Positions 1 to 9,452 are shown, counted from the first letter of the stretch. The stretch is DNA of 64,000 bases from Pseudomonas sp. S35 (GCF_009866765.1 NZ_CP019431.1:1426001-1490000), one strand, 5' to 3'. Translations and numbers: made by a program. Notes: a model not told the origin generated them from the letters alone.

Positions 1-175
1 CAAGAATGACCGCTGTCAAAGGTCGAAAGTGAACGGTGGGTCACTTTATAACTATGGGTTTGATGAATGATCATGCTTGCCTCACCGAACATCGCTTGAA
101 GAAAGGCACGCCCTAGAGCGTTTTACGTGGGCTTGGCCTAGAATCGGCCATCTGTTTGCCACCGCCGGAGACGCC

Positions 176-646
176 ATGACCCCCGCATTGGATCTGTTGA
201 AAAAAGTTCGCGCCGAACATCGAATCCACAGTTATGAACACGACCCCAAGGCGGCCTCCTATGGCCTGGAGGCCGCAGAAAAATTGGGCCTCGACCCGGC
301 GCAGGTGTTCAAGACCTTATTGGCCAGCAGTGAAAAGGGCGAATTGTTGGTGGCGGTGGTGCCGGTCGTCGGAAGTCTGGACTTGAAAGCCCTGGCGCAG
401 GCAGCGGGGGTGAAAAAAGTCGAAATGGCCGACCCTGCTGCGGCCCAGCGTTCCACCGGTTACCTCTTGGGCGGTATCAGCCCGTTGGGGCAGAAGAAGC
501 GTTTGCGCACATTCATTGATGTAACGGCGCAACAGTTTGCGACGATTCATGTGAGTGCGGGGAGGAGGGGGTTGGAAGTTGAGCTGCCGGCGGCGGTGCT
601 GGCTGAGCATACCCAAGCCAAATTCGCGCCGATTGGCAGGGAGTAA
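176..646 (+). CDS. ybaK: YbaK-type Cys-tRNA(Pro) deacylase
   Basis: This 156-residue protein of the YbaK/ProX (aminoacyl-tRNA deacylase) fold is expected to hydrolyse mischarged Cys-tRNA(Pro) in the cytosol and so protect translation. Family-typical features are the N-terminal stretch with 'SYEHDP', '[15 protein letters not shown]' and the later '[14 protein letters not shown]', which carries the conserved glycine-rich loop. An in-frame start lies upstream at 77, but I prefer ATG 176: it has a GGAG six bases upstream, and it begins the protein with the family's usual [12 protein letters not shown] N-terminus. It stands alone on the plus strand and is followed by a REP pair. Confidence is high for the family and good for the substrate class. 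Confidence 0.9.
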   Translation: MTPALDLLKKVRAEHRIHSYEHDPKAASYGLEAAEKLGLDPAQVFKTLLASSEKGELLVAVVPVVGSLDLKALAQAAGVKKVEMADPAAAQRSTGYLLGGISPLGQKKRLRTFIDVTAQQFATIHVSAGRRGLEVELPAAVLAEHTQAKFAPIGRE

Positions 647-669
647 TCTCAGGCCCGGTGGAGCTCCAG

Positions 670-760
670 CATGGGAGGGGGATTGCTCCCGATCGCTGAG
701 TGTCAGTTAGCTTATGTTCAGCTGCTACACCGCTATCGGGGGCAAGCCCCCTCCCACATT
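670..760. repeat. REP doublet (REPIN-like)
   Basis: Two REP arms in inverted orientation (about 670-695 and 731-758) carry the GGGAGGGGG..TTGC..CCC core and are separated by a short variable spacer. It lies between convergent ybaK and the ABC ATPase gene. Confidence 0.8.
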
Positions 761-782
761 TGTTCTCTGTGTTTTCAGGTAA

Positions 783-1892
783 TCAGTTGGCCGGGCTGTA
801 ACGGCGTACACCAGAATCAACCTGAGGGATCTGCGCGGCGGTGCTGCCCGACGCCTGGAACAGCACCAGATGTTCAGCCGCCACACGAATCCCCACATCC
901 GCCCCGACCTGATGATCCGCATGGCTGGGGAAAATCGACTCCAGCTGTGCGCCCGTCGGCAGCTGCAGGCGGTACAGGGTCGACGCACCGAGAAAGGTCT
1001 TGCCGACGATCCGCGCTTTGAGCGTGCTGTCCGGCGCATAGACGATGTCATCCGGGCGCAGCAGTACATCCACCGCGCCTCCGGTCGGCCAGGTGTAGGC
1101 GCGATTGCCGCGCAGGTCGCCCAGTTCGGTGCTGACAGACTCGGGCGAGCTCAATTGACCACGGATGAAGTAACCCTGGCCGATAAAGCTGGCGACGTAA
1201 GGTGTTTGCGGTTCGTGATAGAGGTTATAAGGCGTGTCCCATTGTTCCAGCCGGCCTTCCTTGAACACGCCGACTTGGTCGCTGACGGCGAAGGCTTCTT
1301 CCTGGTCATGGGTGACCAGGATCGCGCTGGTGCCGCGCGCCTTGAGGATGTCGCGCACTTCATGGCTGAGCTTGCGTCGCAGTTCGCCATCGAGGTTGGA
1401 GAAGGGTTCGTCGAGCAGCAACAGTTGTGGCTCCGGCGCCAGGGCGCGGGCGAGGGCGACACGTTGCTGCTGGCCGCCGGACAGTTCGTGGGGGAAGCGC
1501 TTGCCCAGGTTCTTCAGGTTGACCAGTTCCAGCAGCTCGGCGACCACGCGGTCCTTTTGCGGATGTTTACGGATGCCGAACGCGATGTTGTCGGCCACGC
1601 TGAGGTGGGGAAACAGCGCGTAGTCCTGGAACACCATGCCGATGCGACGTTTCTCTGGTGCCAGGGTGAAGCCGGCACTGGAGATCACTTCGCCCGCCAG
1701 GCTGATTTCTCCTTCGTGCACCGGCTCAAAGCCGGCAATCGCGCGCAGGGTGGTGGTCTTGCCGCAGCCCGAAGAGCCGAGCAGGCAGCCGATATCACCT
1801 GCGTTGAGGTGCAGATTGAGGTTCTGCACCACCCGTTGATCTTGATAGCCGCATGCCAGATTGCGCAGGTTCAGCAGAAGTGGCTGGCTCAT
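783..1892 (-). CDS. ABC transporter ATP-binding protein, Fe3+/polyamine (FbpC/PotA) type
   Basis: This 369-residue cytosolic ATPase subunit belongs to the importer class that energises uptake of ferric iron, polyamines or similar solutes. Walker A is GSSGCGKTT at about residue 38, the Q-loop lies in '[11 protein letters not shown]', the signature is LSGGQQQR, Walker B is LLLLDEP, and the switch histidine is in 'LVTHDQEEA'. A C-terminal TOBE-like region begins around residue 240. The start codon overlaps the argF stop in an ATGA arrangement, so the two genes are probably co-transcribed. No permease or binding protein gene is adjacent, so its partners must lie elsewhere and the substrate cannot be told from the sequence. 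Confidence 0.85.
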   Translation of the reverse strand: MSQPLLLNLRNLACGYQDQRVVQNLNLHLNAGDIGCLLGSSGCGKTTTLRAIAGFEPVHEGEISLAGEVISSAGFTLAPEKRRIGMVFQDYALFPHLSVADNIAFGIRKHPQKDRVVAELLELVNLKNLGKRFPHELSGGQQQRVALARALAPEPQLLLLDEPFSNLDGELRRKLSHEVRDILKARGTSAILVTHDQEEAFAVSDQVGVFKEGRLEQWDTPYNLYHEPQTPYVASFIGQGYFIRGQLSSPESVSTELGDLRGNRAYTWPTGGAVDVLLRPDDIVYAPDSTLKARIVGKTFLGASTLYRLQLPTGAQLESIFPSHADHQVGADVGIRVAAEHLVLFQASGSTAAQIPQVDSGVRRYSPAN

Positions 1893-2812
1893 GCGTGGTG
1901 GTACGACGGCGGCACGAGGAATTCGAGCAAGGCCTTCTGGGCATGCAGGCGGTTTTCGGCCTGGTCCCAGGCGACCGAACGCTCATCGTCGAGCAGGTCG
2001 AGGCTGATTTCCTCGCCACGGTGCGCGGGCAGGCAGTGCATGAACAGCACGTCCGGCGCGGCCAGGTCGAGCAGGGCGCGGTTGACCTGGAACGGCGCGA
2101 ACAGGGCCAGGCGCTTGGCGGTTTCGTCTTCCTGGCCCATTGAGGTCCAGACGTCGGTGCTGACCAGGTGCGCGCCGAGCACGGCGTCACGTGGGTCACG
2201 CACGAGGGTGACGCGATCACCGGCCTGTGCCAGGAAGCGCGCATCCGGCTCGTAGCCCTCAGGGCAGGCCACGCGTAGCTGGAAGTCGAATTGGATCGCC
2301 GCTTCTATATAGCTGTTGCACATGTTGTTGCCGTCGCCAATCCAGGCCACGGTCTTGCCCTGGATCGAGCCACGGTGTTCCAGGAACGTTTGCATGTCGG
2401 CCAGCAACTGGCAGGGATGCAGGTCGTCGGACAGGCCGTTGATCACTGGAACCCGCGAATTTTCGGAAAACTCGGTCACGGTGCTGTGGGCAAAGGTGCG
2501 GATCATTACAGCGTCCAGCATGCGCGACATGACGCGAGCGCTGTCGGCGACGGGTTCGCCACGGCCCAACTGCGTGTCACGCGAGGACAGAAAGATGGCT
2601 TGGCCACCCAGTTGGATCATGCCGGCTTCAAAAGACACGCGGGTGCGGGTCGACGACTTCTCGAAAATCATCCCGAGAACGCGGTTTTTCAAAGGCTCGA
2701 ACAGTACGCCGCGGTTACGCAGGTCTTTAAGCTCAATGCCTCGACGGATCACGCTGACCAGCTCTTCGGGCGTGCAATCCATCAGGGAGAGAAAGTGCCT
2801 TGCGCTCATCAT
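1889..2812 (-). CDS. argF: Ornithine carbamoyltransferase, anabolic
   Basis: This 307-residue protein joins carbamoyl phosphate and ornithine to give citrulline in arginine biosynthesis. The carbamoyl phosphate loop [10 protein letters not shown], the HPCQ motif and the C-terminal [10 protein letters not shown] motif (ornithine-binding Cys) are all present. Two adjacent ATGs (2812 and 2807-2809) could start it. A candidate ArgR site lies about 130 bases upstream, which fits arginine control. argG, acting in the next step, lies 8 kb away. It overlaps the downstream ABC ATPase gene by four bases. Confidence 0.96.
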   Translation of the reverse strand: MMSARHFLSLMDCTPEELVSVIRRGIELKDLRNRGVLFEPLKNRVLGMIFEKSSTRTRVSFEAGMIQLGGQAIFLSSRDTQLGRGEPVADSARVMSRMLDAVMIRTFAHSTVTEFSENSRVPVINGLSDDLHPCQLLADMQTFLEHRGSIQGKTVAWIGDGNNMCNSYIEAAIQFDFQLRVACPEGYEPDARFLAQAGDRVTLVRDPRDAVLGAHLVSTDVWTSMGQEDETAKRLALFAPFQVNRALLDLAAPDVLFMHCLPAHRGEEISLDLLDDERSVAWDQAENRLHAQKALLEFLVPPSYHHA

Positions 2813-2926
2813 TAACTACCTTTTTGCAACAGACCGCAGATACTCAAAGCCTTGTTTATTGTGACAACGGGCGAGACCTGCGGCGAAAGCCGCACGGGGC
2901 GACGAAATAGGGGAAGGCGCGATATT

Positions 2927-2951
2927 GACATTAAATGTCGCGTCTTACCAA
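2927..2951. promoter_or_regulatory. Candidate ArgR operator upstream of argF
   Basis: The sequence TGTCGC-N8-AA (2936-2951) matches the remembered Pseudomonas ArgR half-site consensus. It abuts a 13-base palindrome GACATT-A-AATGTC (2927-2939). It lies within the 430-base gap between divergent argF and the oxidoreductase gene. The motif is short, and no clear second half-site in direct repeat was found. Confidence 0.35.
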
Positions 2952-3242
2952 TAGGGCTACGTTTTTAGGGGTGTTCAAGAAGGGCGCGAGAGCGCTTTTG
3001 AAGACGAATTCCTGACAGCAGCGGGCCATTTGTACACTGGCCTCATAGCCTTTTGCAACGGGCCGGGGCGGGGTTGGACCAGGCTACGTCGGTTTCAGGG
3101 GCGGCTGCGCAGATCTGTAACCGTTACTCATGCTTGGCTATGGCCTGGCCTGATGCTGGCCGATTCACAGGACTGACGATGCTGGTACGCACCAGATACA
3201 CGGCCCATAGTCAGGCCAACGCCCCTATAAAAGAGACTGGCC

Positions 3243-5351
3243 ATGACCAAGACTCTCCACCACCGTGCATGCCATCTGTGTGAAGCCATTTGTGGTCTGA
3301 CCCTGGAAACCACCCAAGCCGAAGACGGCAGCCTGGCAATCACCTCGATCAAGGGCGATGCGCTGGACACGTTCAGCCGTGGCCACATCTGCCCGAAGGC
3401 GGTGGCGTTGCAGGACATCCAGAACGACCCGGATCGCCTCCACCAGCCCATGCTGCGGGTGGGCAGCGAATGGCAGCCGATTCCTTGGGACGAGGCCTTT
3501 GCCCTGGTGGCCGAGCGGCTGGCGGGCATCCAGGCGCGGCACGGGCAGAATGCGGTGGCGGTGTATCAGGGCAACCCCAGCGTGCACAACTACGGGCTGA
3601 TGACCCACAGCAACTACTTCCTTGGCCTGCTCAAGACGCGCAATCGGTTTTCCGCGACCTCCGTGGACCAGTTGCCCCACCACCTCACCAGTCACCTGAT
3701 GTACGGTCATGGCCTGTTGTTGCCGATCCCGGACATCGATCAAACTGACTTTATGCTGATCCTGGGCGGCAACCCGCTGGCGTCCAATGGCAGCATCATG
3801 ACCGTGCCCGATGTGGAGAAGCGCCTCAAGGCTATCCAGGCCAGGGGCGGCAAGGTGGTGGTGGTCGACCCACGGCGCAGCGAGACGGCGGCGATTGCCG
3901 ACCAGCATCTGTTTGTGCGTCCGGGCGGTGATGCAGCGTTGCTGTTCGGGATGCTTAACACGTTATTCAGCGAGCGTCTGACTCGCGACAGCCATCTGCC
4001 GGTTGAAGGGCTGGACGATGTACGCCGCGCAATCGCCGGGTTTACCCCTGAGGCGATGAGCCGCCAATGTGCGGTGCCTGCCGAGCAGATCCGCCAATTG
4101 GCCCGGGACTTTGCCGCAGCGGACAAGGCGGTGTGCTACGGGCGCATGGGCGTGTCGACCCAGGCGTTTGGCACGCTGTGCCATTGGCTCGTGCAGTTGA
4201 TCAACCTGGTCACTGGCAACCTGGACCGTGTGGGCGGCGCGATGTGCACCACACCGGCGGTGGACCTGGTGGCGTCGACCGGCGGCGGGCATTTCAATCG
4301 TTGGCAGAGCCGCGTTTCTGGGCGTCCGGAATACGGCGGCGAGCTGCCTGTGTCGGCCCTGGCTGAAGAAATGCTCACCGAGGGCGAAGGGCAAATCCGT
4401 GCGCTGGTCACGGTGGCGGGTAACCCGGTGTTGTCCACGCCCAATGGCCGCCAGTTGGAGCAGGCTTTGGATGGGTTGGAGTTCATGGTCAGTATCGATC
4501 TCTACATCAACGAGACCACTCGGTATGCCGACCTGATTTTGCCGTCCACCTCGGCCCTGGAGAACGATCACTACGACACCACCTTCAACATGTTTGCGGT
4601 GCGTAACGTCACGCGCTTCAACCGTGCGATCTTGCCCAAGCCGGAAGGCGCGCTGCATGACTGGGAAATTTTCGTCGGTCTGGCCACAGCCTTTGCGGCG
4701 CAGACCGGCGTGGTGCTCAAGCCGACGATGCCGCCAGCCAAGATGATCGACTTCGGACTGCGTGCCGGGGCGTATGGGGATGCGTCGAGTCATAAACTGT
4801 CGGTGGCGATGTTGGCCGATCATCCCCATGGTGTGGATTTGGGGCCGTTGCAGCCCAATCTTGCTGCGCGTTTGAAAACGCCTGACGGCAAGGTGCAGGC
4901 CGCGCCTGCGGTGATTCTGGCCGACCTCGCGCGCTTCGCAGCGCAGCCGCTGCCCGTGGCTGACGAACTGCTGTTGATTGGCCGTCGGCATGTGCGCAGC
5001 AATAATTCCTGGATGCATAACTATCATCGCCTGGTGAAGGGCAAACCCCGACATCAATTGCTGATGCACCCCGATGATCTTGTCAGCCGGCAATTGAGTG
5101 ATGGCCAACGGGTGCGCGTAAGTTCGCGCATCGGCATGATCGAGGTGCAAGTGCTGGCCAGCCTGGAGATGATGCGCGGTGTTGTCAGTCTGCCCCACGG
5201 CTGGGGCCATGGCCGCCCCGGCGTGCAGATGACCATCGCCAGTGAGCAACCAGGGGCGAGTGCGAATGACTTGACCGACGAGCGGCAGTTGGATGAGTTA
5301 TCCGGGAACGCTGCGCTCAATGGCGTTCCGGTTCAGGTAGCAGCCACCTGA
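3243..5351 (+). CDS. Molybdopterin oxidoreductase (bis-MGD, 4Fe-4S) family protein
   Basis: This 702-residue protein of the DMSO reductase/formate dehydrogenase superfamily is predicted to bind a molybdenum bis-MGD cofactor and one [4Fe-4S] cluster. The cluster motif is at the N-terminus (C10, C13, C17, C50). It is followed by the MopB core with 'GGNPLASNGS' and 'VVVDPRRSETA', and by a C-terminal molydopterin dinucleotide-binding domain around residue 570 onward ('RSNNSWMHN'). No Tat signal is present, so it is probably cytoplasmic. The residue after the usual metal-ligand position was not resolved, and the substrate is unknown. No electron-transfer subunit gene is adjacent. A weak AGAG precedes the start. 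Confidence 0.88.
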   Translation: MTKTLHHRACHLCEAICGLTLETTQAEDGSLAITSIKGDALDTFSRGHICPKAVALQDIQNDPDRLHQPMLRVGSEWQPIPWDEAFALVAERLAGIQARHGQNAVAVYQGNPSVHNYGLMTHSNYFLGLLKTRNRFSATSVDQLPHHLTSHLMYGHGLLLPIPDIDQTDFMLILGGNPLASNGSIMTVPDVEKRLKAIQARGGKVVVVDPRRSETAAIADQHLFVRPGGDAALLFGMLNTLFSERLTRDSHLPVEGLDDVRRAIAGFTPEAMSRQCAVPAEQIRQLARDFAAADKAVCYGRMGVSTQAFGTLCHWLVQLINLVTGNLDRVGGAMCTTPAVDLVASTGGGHFNRWQSRVSGRPEYGGELPVSALAEEMLTEGEGQIRALVTVAGNPVLSTPNGRQLEQALDGLEFMVSIDLYINETTRYADLILPSTSALENDHYDTTFNMFAVRNVTRFNRAILPKPEGALHDWEIFVGLATAFAAQTGVVLKPTMPPAKMIDFGLRAGAYGDASSHKLSVAMLADHPHGVDLGPLQPNLAARLKTPDGKVQAAPAVILADLARFAAQPLPVADELLLIGRRHVRSNNSWMHNYHRLVKGKPRHQLLMHPDDLVSRQLSDGQRVRVSSRIGMIEVQVLASLEMMRGVVSLPHGWGHGRPGVQMTIASEQPGASANDLTDERQLDELSGNAALNGVPVQVAAT

Positions 5352-5428
5352 GCATCCGGCTGGAATTTTGCGTTACAATGCGCCACCGTGCCGACCCGTG
5401 AGTCGCAAAGTTCCTGCAGAGGTGTTCC

Positions 5429-5767
5429 ATGGATATCATCGAAACGATCAAAGAGCAGATTGCCAACAACACCATTCTGCTTTACATGAAGGGCGCTCCG
5501 AACGCTCCTCAGTGCGGTTTCTCCGCGAAGGCCTCCCAGGCTGTGATGCAGTGTGGCGAGAAGTTCGCTTACGTGGATATCCTGCAAAACCCTGAAATCC
5601 GCGCCAACCTGCCTAAGTACGCCAACTGGCCGACGTTCCCACAACTGTGGGTCGCCGGTGAGCTGGTTGGCGGTAGCGATATCATCACCGAAATGGCAGC
5701 TGATGGTTCGTTGCAGGCGCTGATCAAAGACGCAGCGGCAAACGCGGCGGCCAAGACCGACGCTTGA
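5429..5767 (+). CDS. grxD: Monothiol glutaredoxin Grx4/GrxD
   Basis: This 112-residue monothiol glutaredoxin carries the CGFS active site at C29, the hallmark of proteins that bind a glutathione-ligated [2Fe-2S] cluster with BolA partners and pass clusters to iron proteins. 'WPTFPQLWV' and 'GGSDI' are the glutathione-binding segments. A good ribosome-binding site (AGAGG) precedes ATG 5429, and a strong terminator follows. Its place next to bacterioferritin and its ferredoxin fits a role in iron handling. Confidence 0.95.
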   Translation: MDIIETIKEQIANNTILLYMKGAPNAPQCGFSAKASQAVMQCGEKFAYVDILQNPEIRANLPKYANWPTFPQLWVAGELVGGSDIITEMAADGSLQALIKDAAANAAAKTDA

Positions 5768-5780
5768 TTCGCGTGCAATA

Positions 5781-5817
5781 AAAAGCCCCGCTTCTCGTGA
5801 GAGAGCGGGGCTTTTTT
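5781..5817 (+). terminator. Rho-independent terminator after grxD
   Basis: The stem AAGCCCCGC/GCGGGGCTT with a short loop is followed by a run of T. Confidence 0.9.
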
Positions 5818-5825
5818 GTCACGTC

Positions 5826-5930
5826 TGTCCCGTCCTGAATAAGGTTTTGTCCCGTCCTGAATAAGGTTTACACCTTCTGACCGATCTTCAGGAGGATTCA
5901 ATGGATACGTGTCCCGTCCTGAATAAGGCT
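5826..5930. repeat. Three direct copies of a 19-21 base sequence, probable transposon-end remnant
   Basis: The sequence TGTCCCGTCCTGAATAAGG occurs at 5826, 5848 and 5910, all in the same orientation. Between the second and third copies lies an AGGAGG ribosome-binding site followed by ATGGATACG (from 5901), which reads like the beginning of a lost ORF. The third copy touches the end of bfr. No transposase remains. Confidence 0.65.
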
Positions 5931-6400
5931 TATTCACCCATCTGCGATTGCAGGTAGTTCTCAAGGCTGACTTTGTCGATCAGGCCCAGTTGGGTTTCCA
6001 GCCAGTCGATGTGTTCTTCCTGGTCTTCCAGGATGTCTTCCAGCAGTTCGCGGCTGCCGAAGTCGCCTTGTGCTTCGCAATGCGCGATGGCGGCCTTGAG
6101 GTCACTGTGGCTCTTGCGTTCAAAGCCAAGGTCGCTGCCGATCATTTCCTGGGTGTGCTCGCCGATGTTCAGCTTGCCCAGGTCCTGCACGTTCGGCAGG
6201 CCTTCCAGGAACAGGATGCGCTTGATCAGCGCGTCGGCATCCTTCATGGCCTTGATCGATTCTTTGTATTCGCGCTTGCCCAGCTTTTCCAGGCCCCAAT
6301 CGTCGTACATGCGTGCATGCAGGAAATACTGATTGATCGCGACCAGTTCATTGGCAAGGATTTTGTTGAGTTGCTGGATGACTGAGATGTCGCCTTTCAT
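5930..6400 (-). CDS. bfr: Bacterioferritin with degenerate ferroxidase centre
   Basis: This 156-residue bacterioferritin subunit is normally part of a 24-mer iron-storage shell with haem between subunits. The family N-terminus and the haem ligand Met52 are present. Of the six usual ferroxidase ligands (E18, E51, H54, E94, E127, H130), only E18, E94 and H130 remain; positions 51, 54 and 127 are Ala, Asp and Gln. The subunit is therefore likely haem-binding but poor at iron oxidation, and may assemble with a second, catalytic Bfr encoded elsewhere. Pseudomonas species with two complementary Bfr types are known. bfd lies upstream on the same strand, with its own terminator between the two genes. 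The stop codon sits at the edge of a repeat copy. Confidence 0.93.
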   Translation of the reverse strand: MKGDISVIQQLNKILANELVAINQYFLHARMYDDWGLEKLGKREYKESIKAMKDADALIKRILFLEGLPNVQDLGKLNIGEHTQEMIGSDLGFERKSHSDLKAAIAHCEAQGDFGSRELLEDILEDQEEHIDWLETQLGLIDKVSLENYLQSQMGE

Positions 6401-6556
6401 GACTGGGGTCCTGCCCTGTAATAGCTGTGTATAAGGCGGAGTTTGAGCGGCGAAAACCCTAGTGTCAAACCTAAGTTATTGAATAATAAATGAAAATTAA
6501 TCGGAATAAGAATGTTTGTGTTCCGCGTCTTGGCGCTAACTAATTGAATTACAGGC

Positions 6557-6584
6557 ATAAAAAAACCGGACACTAAGTCCGGTT
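6557..6584 (-). terminator. Rho-independent terminator after bfd
   Basis: Read on the minus strand, the stem AACCGGAC/GTCCGGTT with a five-base loop is followed by a T run. It separates bfd from bfr. Confidence 0.85.
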
Positions 6585-6601
6585 CTTTAAAACACGCCTA
6601 T

Positions 6602-6820
6602 TTAAGCGTGTGTAAATTCTGCTGAATAGGGGAGCGTGGCCTGGGCTGTCTGCAGCTGCGTCAGGGTTTCCCGTACGACTTGCTTGGCGAGGCAAGCGCA
6701 TTTACCGCACTGGCTGGCAACGCCGGTGGTTTCACGCACTTCCTTGTAGCTGCAGCAACCTTCATAGATTGCTTCGCGGATTTGTCCGTCGGTGACGCCA
6801 GTACAGAGGCACACATACAT
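6602..6820 (-). CDS. bfd: Bacterioferritin-associated ferredoxin
   Basis: This 72-residue [2Fe-2S] protein of the BFD-like fold docks at the Bfr haem and passes electrons that release stored iron. The cluster ligands C4, C6, C38 and C41 (CxC ... CGKC) are in place. A Fur box lies 55 bases upstream of the start, which predicts expression in low iron, as established for bfd in relatives. A ferredoxin reductase gene (fpr, near 34 kb), the known partner in P. aeruginosa, is also in the window. Confidence 0.95.
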   Translation of the reverse strand: MYVCLCTGVTDGQIREAIYEGCCSYKEVRETTGVASQCGKCACLAKQVVRETLTQLQTAQATLPYSAEFTHA

Positions 6821-6874
6821 AAGGGAGAACCGTCGCGGGTTTAAGGCTTAAGTGCGATGGATCTTAATGTTAAC

Positions 6875-6893
6875 GAGAATGATTGTCAAAGTA
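6875..6893 (-). promoter_or_regulatory. Fur box upstream of bfd
   Basis: Read on the minus strand, 13 of 19 positions match the consensus GATAATGATAATCATTATC, with the right half (CAATCATTCTC) nearly intact. Confidence 0.65.
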
Positions 6894-7064
6894 GATTCGT
6901 AGGGTATTTCCCTGCATCGCCCGCGCACTGACGAACGGTTTTTTCAGTGTATGATGGTCGGTCTTCACGAAGCGTGACTGCGTCACAGGCCTGTCGCTTA
7001 AACGCGGCAGACTCAAGGCCGGTCCTTTTACTTCAATCGTCACCCCTACATCAGGAGATACCCA

Positions 7065-7667
7065 ATGAGCGTACTCGTCGGCAAACAAGCCCCGGATTTC
7101 GACGTACCTGCCGTCCTCGGCAATGGCGAAATCGTAGACAGCTTCAAACTGTCCGAAGCCATCAAAGGCAAATACGGCCTGGTGTTCTTCTACCCGCTGG
7201 ACTTCACCTTCGTCTGCCCTTCGGAGCTGATCGCTCTGGATCACCGCATGGACGATTTCAAAGCCCGTAACGTTGAAGTGGTTGCCGTTTCCATCGACTC
7301 CCATTTCACCCACAACGCCTGGCGCAACACCGCCATCAACGATGGCGGCATCGGCAAAGTCAAATACACCATGGCTGCCGACATGAAGCACGACATCGCC
7401 AAGGCCTACGACGTTGAGTCCGAAGGCGGCGTGGCGTTCCGTGGCGCGTTCCTGATCGATGACAAGGGCGTCGTGCGCTCGCAGATCATCAACGACCTGC
7501 CGCTGGGCCGTAACATGGAAGAGCTGATCCGCCTGGTCGACGCTCTGCAATTCCACGAAGAGCACGGCGAAGTCTGCCCAGCCAACTGGAAGAAAGGCGA
7601 CAAAGGCATGAACGCTTCGCCAGAAGGCGTTGCGGCTTACCTGACCGAGAACGCTGGCAAGCTGTAA
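7065..7667 (+). CDS. Typical 2-Cys peroxiredoxin (AhpC/Prx1 family)
   Basis: This 200-residue thiol peroxidase reduces hydrogen and organic peroxides in the cytosol. The peroxidatic cysteine is C51 in FTFVCPSE and the resolving cysteine is C171 in GEVCPAN, which makes it a typical 2-Cys enzyme. The 'GGVAFRGAF' segment is the GG(V/L)G-type loop. The start at 7065 follows an AGGAG. The gene is monocistronic with a terminator just after it. Its codon use is highly optimised (almost only preferred codons), suggesting strong expression. Whether a thioredoxin or an AhpF-like reductase serves it cannot be told. Confidence 0.94.
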   Translation: MSVLVGKQAPDFDVPAVLGNGEIVDSFKLSEAIKGKYGLVFFYPLDFTFVCPSELIALDHRMDDFKARNVEVVAVSIDSHFTHNAWRNTAINDGGIGKVKYTMAADMKHDIAKAYDVESEGGVAFRGAFLIDDKGVVRSQIINDLPLGRNMEELIRLVDALQFHEEHGEVCPANWKKGDKGMNASPEGVAAYLTENAGKL

Positions 7668-7681
7668 GCCAGAATCGAGGT

Positions 7682-7715
7682 AAAAAAAACCGGCCTGTGA
7701 GGGCCGGTTTTTTTT
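7682..7715. terminator. Bidirectional terminator between prx and rnt
   Basis: The stem ACCGGCC/GGCCGGT is flanked by A and T runs and lies between convergent genes. Confidence 0.88.
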
Positions 7716-7734
7716 ATGCTTGGGGTTTGACCTG

Positions 7735-8409
7735 TCAGTCGCCGAAGTCTTCCCAGCCGCCCATCTGCTTCCAGCGGTTGACGATGCCGCAGAACAGATC
7801 GGCAGTCTTCTCGGTGTCGTAGCGGGCCGAGTGGGCTTCGCGACCGTCGAAGTCGATGCCTGCGGCCTGGCAGGCTTTGGCTAGTACGGTCTGACCGTAT
7901 GCCAGGCCGGCGAGGGTGGCGGTGTCGAAGCTGGAGAACGGGTGAAACGGGTTGCGCTTCATGTCCAGGCGCGCCACGGCGGCATTCAGGAAGCCCAGGT
8001 CGAAGCTGCTGTTATGCCCCACCAGGATCGCACGCTTGCAGCCGTTGGCCTTCAACGCCTTGCGCACGCCACGGAAGATGTCGGTCAGTGCCGCTTCTTC
8101 GCTGACAGCCATGCGCAGTGGGTGATCCAACTTGATCCCGGTGAACTCCAGGGCGGCCGCTTCGATGTTCGCGCCTTCAAACGGCTCGACACGGAAGAAG
8201 TGGGTGTGTTCTGGATACACAAAGCCCTGTTCGTCCATGCCGATGGTCGTTGCGGCGATTTCCAGCAGCGCATCGGTGGCGCAATTGAAACCGCCGGTTT
8301 CTACGTCGATGACCACCGGCAGGTAGCCGCGGAAACGTTCGGCCATCGGATGGCGCGAGCCACCGCCACCGCCGTGTTCCTGGTCGTCATCGTAATGGTC
8401 TTCACTCAC
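7735..8409 (-). CDS. rnt: Ribonuclease T
   Basis: This 224-residue DEDD-family 3'-5' exoribonuclease trims the 3' ends of tRNA and other stable RNAs. The exonuclease motifs are visible: D35 and E37 in VIDVETGG, '[10 protein letters not shown]' (Exo II), and an H-x4-D Exo III in '[10 protein letters not shown]'. An N-terminal extension of about 20 residues rich in Gly, His and acidic residues precedes the fold. The start overlaps the pyrC stop by four bases, so the two genes form an operon pyrC-rnt. Confidence 0.95.
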   Translation of the reverse strand: MSEDHYDDDQEHGGGGGSRHPMAERFRGYLPVVIDVETGGFNCATDALLEIAATTIGMDEQGFVYPEHTHFFRVEPFEGANIEAAALEFTGIKLDHPLRMAVSEEAALTDIFRGVRKALKANGCKRAILVGHNSSFDLGFLNAAVARLDMKRNPFHPFSSFDTATLAGLAYGQTVLAKACQAAGIDFDGREAHSARYDTEKTADLFCGIVNRWKQMGGWEDFGD

Positions 8410-9452
8410 TTGCTTTCCTCCAGCAGGCGCCAGCGCAGTGTTTCACCGGCGCGCAGCGGGATAACGGTCAGCTCGCCAAAAGGCAGGCTGGCAGGGGCGG
8501 TCCAGTCTTCACGGACCAGGGTAATGCGGTCGGTATTCGCCGGCAGGCCGTAGAAACGCGGGCCGTTGAGGCTGGCAAAACCTTCGAGTTTGTCCAGGGC
8601 GTTGCGCTGTTCGAACGCTTCGGCGTACAGCTCGATGGCGGCATACGCGGTGTAGCAACCGGCACAGCCGCACGCGGCTTCCTTGGCGTGCTGGGCGTGG
8701 GGCGCCGAGTCGGTGCCGAGGAAGAACTTCGGGTTGCCGCTGGTTGCGGCGTCCAGCAACGCGACTTGGTGGGTGTTGCGCTTGAGGATCGGCAGGCAAT
8801 AGAAGTGCGGCCGGATCCCGCCCACCAGCATGTGGTTGCGGTTGTACAGCAGGTGATGGGCGGTGATGGTCGCACCGACGTTGGCCGAGGCCTCGGTGAC
8901 GAACTGCACGGCGTCGGCCGTGGTGATGTGCTCGAACACGACCTTGAGGGTCGGGAACAGCTCGACCACGCGGCGCATGTGCTCGTCGATGAAGACCTTC
9001 TCGCGATCGAACACGTCCACATCGCCACGGGTGACTTCGCCGTGGATCAGCAGCGGCATGCCGACTTCAGCCATGGCTTCGATGGCCGGCAGGATCTTGT
9101 CGATGCTGGTCACGCCGGAGTCGGAGTTGGTGGTCGCACCGGCCGGGTACAGCTTGGCGGCGTGCACATAACCGCTGGCCTTGGCCTCGCGAATCTCTTC
9201 GGGCTGGGTGCGGTCGGTGAGGTAGAGCACCATCAATGGTTCGAAGCGGCTGCCGGCCGGTCGTGCAGCGAGGATACGCTGGCGATAGGCATCGGCTTCA
9301 GCGGCGTTACGCACCGGTGGTACCAGGTTAGGCATGATGATGGCGCGGCCAAACGTGCGCGCTACATCGGCCACGGTTTGGGGCAACGCAGCACCATCGC
9401 GAAGATGAATATGCCAGTCGTCGGGACGCAGCAGGGTCAGGCGGTCGGACAT
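8406..9452 (-). CDS. pyrC: Dihydroorotase
   Basis: This 348-residue zinc enzyme converts carbamoyl aspartate to dihydroorotate in pyrimidine synthesis. Zinc ligands H14 and H16 are in [10 protein letters not shown], and the lysine that is carboxylated lies in '[13 protein letters not shown]'. I chose ATG 9452 (MSDRLTLL) because it gives exactly the length of the E. coli-type enzyme; an upstream in-frame start at 9512 would add an unrelated 20 residues. It is co-transcribed with rnt by a four-base overlap. Confidence 0.96.
   Translation of the reverse strand: MSDRLTLLRPDDWHIHLRDGAALPQTVADVARTFGRAIIMPNLVPPVRNAAEADAYRQRILAARPAGSRFEPLMVLYLTDRTQPEEIREAKASGYVHAAKLYPAGATTNSDSGVTSIDKILPAIEAMAEVGMPLLIHGEVTRGDVDVFDREKVFIDEHMRRVVELFPTLKVVFEHITTADAVQFVTEASANVGATITAHHLLYNRNHMLVGGIRPHFYCLPILKRNTHQVALLDAATSGNPKFFLGTDSAPHAQHAKEAACGCAGCYTAYAAIELYAEAFEQRNALDKLEGFASLNGPRFYGLPANTDRITLVREDWTAPASLPFGELTVIPLRAGETLRWRLLEESK

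Noticed and set aside
870..2255. 461-codon plus-strand frame opposite the ABC ATPase and argF
   Set aside because: It crosses two well-supported genes on the other strand and shows no domain or start signal.
3053..3283. 76-codon frame before the molybdopterin oxidoreductase gene
   Set aside because: It overlaps the start of the real gene in another frame and has no start signal.
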